A stretch of 64,000 bases of DNA from Paracoccus fistulariae (GTDB taxonomy: Bacteria; Pseudomonadota; Alphaproteobacteria; Rhodobacterales; Rhodobacteraceae). Positions 58,415-64,000 of the stretch are shown in pieces. Below the pieces are notes generated by a model, which ran no database searches, was not told the origin of the DNA, and worked only from the letters and a program-made list of their open reading frames with translations. Location: assembly GCF_028553785.1 (NCBI RefSeq), contig NZ_CP067136.1:372001-436000 (forward strand), read 5' to 3'. Made by a program: the position numbers and the translations under genes. Each line of letters begins with the position of its first letter. Positions within the stretch are counted from its first letter, which is position 1.

Positions 58415-58641
58415 ACCGGCCGCTTACCCATGAGGGCTGGCAGGTCTGGGATCTCGTCGGCCGCCTCGGCGGTCAGTTGCGCGTGCTGCCCGGCGCGGTG
58501 GTCGGCTGGGACCTGTCCGCGGCCCTCGCTCTGGGAAATGCGCTCGGCGTCCCGCCCGCTGCTGCGGGTGAACTCTTGCCCGTCATCGAAGCGGTGATGG
58601 TGGCCAAGCTCAACGAAAAGATGGATCATTCCCATGGCTGA
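58321..58641 (+). CDS. Tail assembly chaperone, -1 frameshift extension
   Basis: After the slip the frame reads RLRALAEWSFGGGERYCEACAQAC...PLTHEGWQVWDLVGRLGGQLRVLPGAVVGWDLSAALALGNALGVPPAA...EAVMVAKLNEKMDHSHG and stops at 58641, 106 residues. It has no start codon of its own near its beginning, and it overlaps the tape measure start by 8 bases. Four Cys in the first half could bind zinc. The long fusion product should escort the tape measure during tail assembly. Confidence 0.75.
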   Translation, partial: RLRALAEWSFGGGERYCEACAQACEDCPTRLNRPLTHEGWQVWDLVGRLGGQLRVLPGAVVGWDLSAALALGNALGVPPAAAGELLPVIEAVMVAKLNEKMDHSHG

Positions 58642-61051
58642 GAAGAGGGTCAGCGTCCGCCTCGCGGCCGTGGGCGGACGGCAGGTGCGCGCCGAACTCG
58701 AAGGCGTGGGCGAGGCCGGGTCGCGCGGCTTCGGACGGCTGAGCCGGGAGATGGAAGCCGCGAACGCCCGGCTCGCGGCCTTCTCGCGGCGGGTGCGGGT
58801 CGCGGCTGCCGCTGCCGTGGCCGCCGCAGCCGCTGCTGGCGTGGCGATGATCCGGTCCAGCCTGCAGACGGTCGATGCGCAGGCCAAGCTGGCGCAGTCG
58901 CTCGGCACCACCGTCGCCTCGATCCAGACGCTGGAGCGCGCGGGCGATCTGGCGGGCGTCTCCATGTCCGGCATCGAGCAGGCCACCAAGGATCTGACGC
59001 GCCGTCTCAGTCAGGCGGCCGCCGGGACCGGCCCTGCTGCCGACGCGCTCGACCGGCTGGGGCTTTCAGCAAATGAGCTGATCGCCTTGCCGCTGGACCA
59101 GCGCGTGGGCGCGATCAACGCGGCGATCGAGAGCTTCGTGCCTGCCGCCGAGCGCGCGGCGGTCGCGGGCCAGCTCTTCGGCGAGGAAGGCTCCATCGCG
59201 ATGAGCCGGATCGACACCGCGACGCTGCGCCAGGCGACAGAGGACGTCCTCGCCTTCGGGGTTGTCGTCTCCGAGCAGGACGCCGACCAGATCGAGCGGA
59301 CGAACGACGCCATCTCGCGGCTCGGGTTGGTCTGGCGCGGGCTCTCGAACCAGTTGGCGGTCGCAGCGGCACCTGCGCTGGAAGCCGTCGCCGATGCCAT
59401 GGCGGCGGTGGCCAGCCGCACCGGGCCGCTCGGCATCGCGATCCGCGGTCTCTTGGACAACATCGGCCGCCTGACCACCTATGCCGCCACCTTCGCGGCG
59501 TTCCTCGCGGGACGTTGGGTCGCCGGCATGGCGGCTGCGGCGCTCTCGGTCCGGGGCCTCGCCACGGCGCTCGTTGTCCTGCGCGGGGCGCTGATCCGCA
59601 CCGGCATCGGCGCGCTGATCGTCGGCGCGGGCGAGCTCGTCTACCAGTTCACCCGGCTCGTCTCCGGCGCCGGCGGTTTCGGAGAAGCGATGTCGCTCCT
59701 GAAGGACCTCGCGGTCGAGGTCTGGGAACGCATCAGTATGGGCGCGGCGGCGGCGGGCGCGGCCGCCACGGCGATGTTCTTCGACCTGAAGGCGGATGCC
59801 GCATCGGGCATGCAGAGCGCCATCGAGAGCGTGGTGGGCTTCGGCAACACGGCCGCGAACACCTTCGAAGGCGCCTACGAGGCGATCAAGGCGATCTGGG
59901 GCCTGCTGCCCGCCGCCATCGGCGATCTCGCGTTCCAGGCGGCCAACAGCCTGGTCGATGGCGTCGAGGCGATGCTGAACGGGGTGGTCTCGCGGATCAA
60001 CGGCTTTATCGGCGGCATCAACCAGGGGCTCGAAGCGCTCGGGTCGGAGCGGCGCATATCGCTGGTTCCGGACCTCGACCTCGGCGAGATCGAGAACCGC
60101 TTCGAGGGAGCGGCGACTGCCGCAACCACGGCAGCTCAGGCGGCCTTCGATCGGGCCTTCGAGGACAATCCGCTCTCCGCGCCCGATCTCGGTCTGACCG
60201 AGGCGGCGAACAGGGCGCTCGAGTCCGCCAACCTTTACCGCGGCGCGGCGCGCGACCTGGCGGAGGGGGCCCGTGCGCCCCTCGAAAGCTGGCAGGCGCT
60301 GCGCGATGCCGTACGCGGCACCGACGAGGACGGCGCCGACGCACTGGCCGAGACCACCGCTGCGGCGGAGCGCCTGGAGACGTCCCTCGGCGACGCCGGG
60401 CGCGCCGCAACAGATGCAGGTGTGGCGGCCGGAGCTGCTGCTGCGGTAGCGGAGCCCGCGACCGACGCGGCCGTCACCGGCTGGCGGGCGGTCACCGCCG
60501 CGCTCTCCGACTACGCCAGCAAGGCCCGCGAGATCGGTGGCGACATCGGCCAGAGCCTCGTCGGCGCCTTCCAGTCGGCCGAGAACGCGGTGGGCCAGTT
60601 CGTGAAGACCGGCAAGCTCGACTTCCGCGATCTGGTGACGTCGCTGCTGGCCGATCTCGCCCAACTGGCGGCGCGGCGGTTCATCCTCGGGCCGATCGCC
60701 AATGCGCTCTCCGGCGTCTTCTCCGGGGCGGGCGGCATCTTCGCCAACGTCCTGCATGCGGGCGGGATGGTCGGATCGGCTGGACCCTCGCGGATGGTCC
60801 CGGCCATGGCCTTCGCCGCCGCGCCGCGGATGCATGGTGGCGGCATGGCCGGGCTTCGTCACGACGAGGTGCCCGCGATCCTGCAGCGCGGGGAACGCGT
60901 GCTGTCGCGGCGGGAGGCACAGAGCTACGGCGCGGGCGGCGGGGTCAACGTGACCATCATGGCCCGCGACGCCGAGAGCTTCCGGCAATCGCGAACGCAG
61001 GTCGCCGCGGATATCGCCCGCGCCGTGTCGCTCGGTCGGAGGGGCATGTGA
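58634..61051 (+). CDS. Phage tail tape measure protein
   Basis: An 805-residue protein with Ala-rich helical segments and coiled coils typical of tape measures (about residues 30-110), hydrophobic stretches (about 270-330), and a C-terminal HDEVPAILQRGERVLSRREAQSYGAGG motif common in such proteins. By the usual 1.5 A per residue the tail would be about 120 nm. Stop overlaps the next gene by 1 base. Confidence 0.92.
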   Translation: MAEKRVSVRLAAVGGRQVRAELEGVGEAGSRGFGRLSREMEAANARLAAFSRRVRVAAAAAVAAAAAAGVAMIRSSLQTVDAQAKLAQSLGTTVASIQTLERAGDLAGVSMSGIEQATKDLTRRLSQAAAGTGPAADALDRLGLSANELIALPLDQRVGAINAAIESFVPAAERAAVAGQLFGEEGSIAMSRIDTATLRQATEDVLAFGVVVSEQDADQIERTNDAISRLGLVWRGLSNQLAVAAAPALEAVADAMAAVASRTGPLGIAIRGLLDNIGRLTTYAATFAAFLAGRWVAGMAAAALSVRGLATALVVLRGALIRTGIGALIVGAGELVYQFTRLVSGAGGFGEAMSLLKDLAVEVWERISMGAAAAGAAATAMFFDLKADAASGMQSAIESVVGFGNTAANTFEGAYEAIKAIWGLLPAAIGDLAFQAANSLVDGVEAMLNGVVSRINGFIGGINQGLEALGSERRISLVPDLDLGEIENRFEGAATAATTAAQAAFDRAFEDNPLSAPDLGLTEAANRALESANLYRGAARDLAEGARAPLESWQALRDAVRGTDEDGADALAETTAAAERLETSLGDAGRAATDAGVAAGAAAAVAEPATDAAVTGWRAVTAALSDYASKAREIGGDIGQSLVGAFQSAENAVGQFVKTGKLDFRDLVTSLLADLAQLAARRFILGPIANALSGVFSGAGGIFANVLHAGGMVGSAGPSRMVPAMAFAAAPRMHGGGMAGLRHDEVPAILQRGERVLSRREAQSYGAGGGVNVTIMARDAESFRQSRTQVAADIARAVSLGRRGM

Positions 61052-61677
61052 TGGCGTTTCACGAGGTCCGGTTTCCCGACAACATCAGCCGAGGTGCGCG
61101 GGGCGGACCGGAGCGGCGCACGCAGATCGTCGAGCTCGCCTCGGGCGACGAGGAGCGCAACGCCAGCTGGGCCAATTCGCGCCGCCGCTACGATGTCGCC
61201 TATGGCATCCGCCGCGCCGACGATCTGGCCGCCGTCGTCGCCTTCTTCGAGGCGCGCAATGGCCGCCTGCATGGCTTCCGGTTCAAGGACTGGGGTGACC
61301 ACAAGTCCTGCCTGCCTTCGGGCACGCCGTCGCCCACCGATCAGTCTATCGGCACGGGCGACGGCGCGACGACCGCCTTCCAGCTGGTCAAGCGCTACGC
61401 CTCGGGTGCGCAATCCTGGACGCGCGCCGTCGCGAAGCCGGTGACCGGAACCGCGCGCATCGCGCTCGGCGGGGTCGAGCAGCCTTCCGGCTGGTCGGTC
61501 GACACCGCCACCGGCGTCGTCACCTTCAGCACCGCGCCGGGCGCTGGCGCCGCCATCACCGCGGGCTTCGAGTTCGACGTGCCGGTCCGTTTCGACACCG
61601 ACGCGCTCGACGTGACGCTCGACCTCGAGCGGCTCGGCTCGATCACCTCCATCCCGCTTCTGGAACTGCGCCGATGA
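61051..61677 (+). CDS. DUF2460 distal tail protein (GTA gp12-like)
   Basis: A 208-residue DUF2460 protein: FHEVRFPDNISRGARGGPERRTQIVELASGDEERNASWANSRRRYDVAYGIR and FFEARNGRLHGFRFKDWGDHKS. Equivalent to RcGTA gp12, a distal tail component. ATG 61051 overlaps the tape measure stop; the 3' end overlaps the next gene by 4. Confidence 0.93.
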   Translation: MAFHEVRFPDNISRGARGGPERRTQIVELASGDEERNASWANSRRRYDVAYGIRRADDLAAVVAFFEARNGRLHGFRFKDWGDHKSCLPSGTPSPTDQSIGTGDGATTAFQLVKRYASGAQSWTRAVAKPVTGTARIALGGVEQPSGWSVDTATGVVTFSTAPGAGAAITAGFEFDVPVRFDTDALDVTLDLERLGSITSIPLLELRR

Positions 61678-62558
61678 AGTCCCTCGACCCCGACCTGCAG
61701 GCCCATCTCGACGAGGGAACGACGACGCTCGCCTGGTGCTGGCGGATCGTGCGCGCCGACGGCACGAGTTTCGGCTTCACCGACCACGATCGGACGCTCA
61801 GCTTCGAGGGGACGGATTTCGAGCCCGAGAGCGGGCTGACGGCCTCCGAGGTCCGTTCCGGCTCGGACCTCTCGGTCGATGCGCAGGACGCCGAGGGCGT
61901 GCTGACCTCGGACCGGATTACCGAGACCGACATCCTCGACGGCCGCTGGGATAACGCCGAGGTCGAAGTCTGGCGGGTGAACTGGGCCGACACGAACCAG
62001 CGCGTGCTGATGCGGCGCGGGGCCATCGGCCAGATCCGGCGCGGGCGGCTGGCCTTCGTCGCCGAAGTCCGCTCGCTCGCGCATGTGCTTGGCCAGACGA
62101 TCGGGCGGACGTTCCAGGCGACCTGCGATGCCGCGCTCGGCGATGCGCGCTGCGGCGTCGATCTGGAGAACCCGGCGTTCAAGGGCACGAGCGTCGTGAT
62201 CGACCTTCTGCGCGACCGCGCCTTCACCGCTTCGGGCCTCGGCGGCTTCGCCTCCGGCTGGTTCACCTTCGGGACCATCGAATGGACCAGTGGCTCCAAC
62301 GCGGGGCGTCGGGCCGAGGTTCTCGGCCATGATGTGACGGACGGCATCGCCGTGCTGACCCTTCTCGAGGCGCCGGTGCGCGAGATCTCCGAGGGCAATG
62401 CCTTCACCATCCGTGCGGGCTGCGATAAGCGGATCGAGACCTGCGGCGCCAGGTTCGCCAACACGGCCAACTTCCGGGGGTTCCCGCACATCCCCGGCCA
62501 GGATGCCGTGCTGCGCTACGCCACCAAGGATGGCGGCCACGAGGGAGGCGTGCTGTGA
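61674..62558 (+). CDS. DUF2163 hub protein (GTA gp13-like)
   Basis: A 294-residue protein of the DUF2163/phage BR0599 family: LAWCWRIVRADGTSFGFTDHDRTLSFEGTDF and a C-terminal part with four cysteines (TCDAAL, ARCGV, GCDKR, ETCGARF) plus FRGFPHIPGQDAVLRYA. In lambda gpL, a relative, such cysteines bind an iron-sulfur cluster. Equivalent to RcGTA gp13. Confidence 0.92.
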   Translation: MKSLDPDLQAHLDEGTTTLAWCWRIVRADGTSFGFTDHDRTLSFEGTDFEPESGLTASEVRSGSDLSVDAQDAEGVLTSDRITETDILDGRWDNAEVEVWRVNWADTNQRVLMRRGAIGQIRRGRLAFVAEVRSLAHVLGQTIGRTFQATCDAALGDARCGVDLENPAFKGTSVVIDLLRDRAFTASGLGGFASGWFTFGTIEWTSGSNAGRRAEVLGHDVTDGIAVLTLLEAPVREISEGNAFTIRAGCDKRIETCGARFANTANFRGFPHIPGQDAVLRYATKDGGHEGGVL

Positions 62559-63001
62559 CGCAACCTCTCGCATCGGCCGACCCCGCGCGTGTCGTCGCCG
62601 TCGCACGCTCCTGGCTCGGCACGCCGTACCACGACCAGGCCAGCCTGCGCGGCGTCGGTTGCGATTGCCTCGGGCTCGCGCGGGGGGTCTGGCGCGACGT
62701 GGTGGGGCCGGAGCCGTTCCCGATTCTGCCTTACAGCCGCGACTGGGGCGAGACCGGCCCGCGCGAGGTTCTGGCCGAAGGCGCGCGGCGCATGATGATC
62801 GAGGTGTCGCCTGCCGAGGCCGGTCCCGGCGCGCTGGTCCTCTTCTGCATGAGGCCCCGCGCCATCGCCAAGCATGTCGGGATCCTGACCGGTCCCGATT
62901 CCTTCCTCCACGCCTACGAGCGGCTCGGCGTGATCGAGGAACCGCTCATCCCATCCTGGCGGCGGCGCATCGCCTTCGCCTTCCTGTTCCCGCAACGCTG
63001 A
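62555..63001 (+). CDS. NlpC/P60 tail peptidase (GTA gp14-like)
   Basis: A 148-residue NlpC/P60 enzyme starting with GTG 62555: WLGTPYHDQASLRGVGCDCLGLARGVW holds the catalytic Cys and KHVGILTG the His. It likely cuts peptidoglycan peptides during entry. Matches RcGTA gp14. Confidence 0.93.
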   Translation: MTQPLASADPARVVAVARSWLGTPYHDQASLRGVGCDCLGLARGVWRDVVGPEPFPILPYSRDWGETGPREVLAEGARRMMIEVSPAEAGPGALVLFCMRPRAIAKHVGILTGPDSFLHAYERLGVIEEPLIPSWRRRIAFAFLFPQR

Positions 63002-63010
63002 GACCCCTAC

Positions 63011-64000
63011 ATGGCAACGCTTGTCCTCGGTGCCGCTGGCGCCGCCATTGGCGGCAGCATCGGCGGGGCGATCCTCGGCGTGAGCGCCGCGACCATCGGC
63101 GGCTTCATCGGCTCGAGCATCGGCTCGGTCGTCGACAGCTGGATCATCTCGTCGCTGGCGCCTACGCAACGCATTGAGGGCGCGCGGCTCGACACGCTGC
63201 GCATCACCTCGGCCACCGAGGGCGCGGTGATCCCGCGGCTCTATGGCCGGATGCGGATGGGCGGCAACATCATCTGGGCGACCGATTTCCGCGAGGAGAC
63301 GAAGACCACGACGCAGGGCGGCGGCAAGGGCGGCGGGGGCGGCAAGGTCAAGACCACCGAGTATCTGTACTACGCCAGCTTCGCGGTGGCCTTGTGTGAA
63401 GGCCCGATCACCGGCATTGGCCGGATCTGGGCCGACGGCAAGCCGATGGACCTCTCCGGCGTCACCTGGCGCTGGTATCCCGGCGACGAGGCGCAGACGG
63501 CGGACCCGTTCATTGCGGGGAAGATGGGTGCGGCCGGCACGCCCGCCTATCGTGGTACGGCCTACGTGGTCTTCGAGGAGCTGGCGCTCTCGACCTACGG
63601 CAACCGCCTGCCGCAGCTCTCCTTCGAGGTCTTCCGCCCACTCGCCGATCCCGACACCGCCGAGGGGCTGACCCGCGCCGTCACCATGATCCCGGCCTCG
63701 GGCGAGTTCACATATGCCACGCAGGCCATCCGCAAGACCGATGGCGGCGCGACGATGCCCGAGAACCTGAACGCGCTGGCCGACTCCACGGACATGGTCG
63801 AAGCGCTCGACCGGCTGCAAGCGATGGCGCCTGCGGTCGAGAGCGTCAGCCTCGTCGTCGCGTGGTTCGGCGACGATCTTCGGGCGGGATCCTGCAAGGT
63901 GCGGCCCGGCGTCGAGGTCTCGGCCAAGTCGACCACGCCCGCCAGCTGGTCGGTTAGTGGCGTCAGCCGCGCCAACGCCTTTCTGATCAGCCGCGACGAC
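63011..64000 (+). CDS. Host specificity / central tail tip protein (GTA gp15-like), 3' end outside window
   Basis: 330 residues visible, open to the edge. The N-terminus has Gly-rich hydrophobic helices (LVLGAAGAAIGGSIGGAILG), then EGAVIPRLYGRMRMGGNIIWATDFREE, a Gly-rich loop and YLYYASFAVALCEGPITGIGRIWADGKPMDL, typical of the phage host-specificity/TIM-barrel family (rcc01698). It should be about 1,300 residues in full. Confidence 0.93.
   Translation, partial: MATLVLGAAGAAIGGSIGGAILGVSAATIGGFIGSSIGSVVDSWIISSLAPTQRIEGARLDTLRITSATEGAVIPRLYGRMRMGGNIIWATDFREETKTTTQGGGKGGGGGKVKTTEYLYYASFAVALCEGPITGIGRIWADGKPMDLSGVTWRWYPGDEAQTADPFIAGKMGAAGTPAYRGTAYVVFEELALSTYGNRLPQLSFEVFRPLADPDTAEGLTRAVTMIPASGEFTYATQAIRKTDGGATMPENLNALADSTDMVEALDRLQAMAPAVESVSLVVAWFGDDLRAGSCKVRPGVEVSAKSTTPASWSVSGVSRANAFLISRDD

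Larger units (their letters stand above)
35793..64000. mobile_element. Prophage with recombinase cassette, right end outside the window
   Basis: A block of phage-type genes: serine recombinase cassette, primase-helicase, HNH protein, two DNA methyltransferases, terminase, head, tail tube, chaperones, tape measure and GTA-like baseplate/hub genes. The left limit is uncertain: the defence genes from 26804 might belong to the same integrated element, with tRNA-Ser as the target. The right limit, lysis genes and the second attachment site lie beyond 64000. The terminase-capsid fusion suggests the prophage is defective. Confidence 0.85.

Noticed and set aside
49225..64000. Reading the tail module as a gene transfer agent
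   Set aside because: The hub and tail-tip genes follow the GTA order, but the terminase is GpA-like, the capsid is gpT-like, and methyltransferases, recombinase and replication genes are present, all of which point to a prophage.

Overview
The window looks like the chromosome of a Paracoccus/Rhodobacter-like alphaproteobacterium (Rhodobacteraceae). The reasons are high G+C, dense overlapping (ATGA) gene starts, a Fur/Mur-type regulator without the usual structural cysteines, a VPLPA-CTERM surface protein and a phage tail module laid out like the Rhodobacter gene transfer agent. This assignment is inferred from gene content; no rRNA gene is present.

Positions 1-26.3 kb are ordinary core chromosome: the end of a glycosyltransferase, cysS, a squalene/phytoene-synthase-like gene, a polyamine-type ABC transporter (two permeases and an ATPase, no binding protein), a hydrolase-P450-YjbR operon, an M48 protease, a VWA protein, a Fur regulator, an exported homoserine-acetyltransferase-like hydrolase, a WYL/YafY-type regulator with its divergent partner, a dnaX-ybaB-recR operon with extra exported-protein genes, a CcdA-like membrane protein, a VPLPA-CTERM VWA protein, a DnaJ/TerB protein, trpA and ychF. 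A tRNA-Ser(GCU) gene at 26.3 kb closes this segment.

From the tRNA to the right edge the content is accessory. First comes a defence block (26.8-35.8 kb): a lone Phd-type antitoxin, hsdM, hsdS, an abortive-infection-like gene and hsdR in one overlapping operon, followed by a GmrSD-like DUF262/DUF1524 protein. Next, on the minus strand, is a four-gene cassette with a serine recombinase and DUF2924. Then comes a prophage: a giant primase-helicase, small phage genes, an HNH protein, two DNA methyltransferases, terminase, head genes and a GTA-like tail module that runs off the right edge inside the host-specificity protein.

The prophage carries the strongest surprises. (1) Terminase large subunit and major capsid protein are one continuous 849-residue reading frame. 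The end of the terminase, the portal gene and the start of the protease/capsid gene are absent, which indicates an in-frame deletion (or an assembly collapse). (2) A complete mercury resistance operon (merR divergent from merT-merP-merF-merA, with a textbook 19-bp-spacer MerR promoter) sits between two head/tail genes, and merR overlaps the next phage gene by ATGA. (3) A canonical A AAA AAC slippery site joins the two halves of the tail assembly chaperone. (4) The cytosine methyltransferase is overprinted by a second frame with repeated WPTP motifs. (5) An A+T-rich 60-bp palindrome lies inside the primase-helicase gene and is translated through. Perfect TGTTGCAACA palindromes in two phage intergenic regions may be operators of one regulator.
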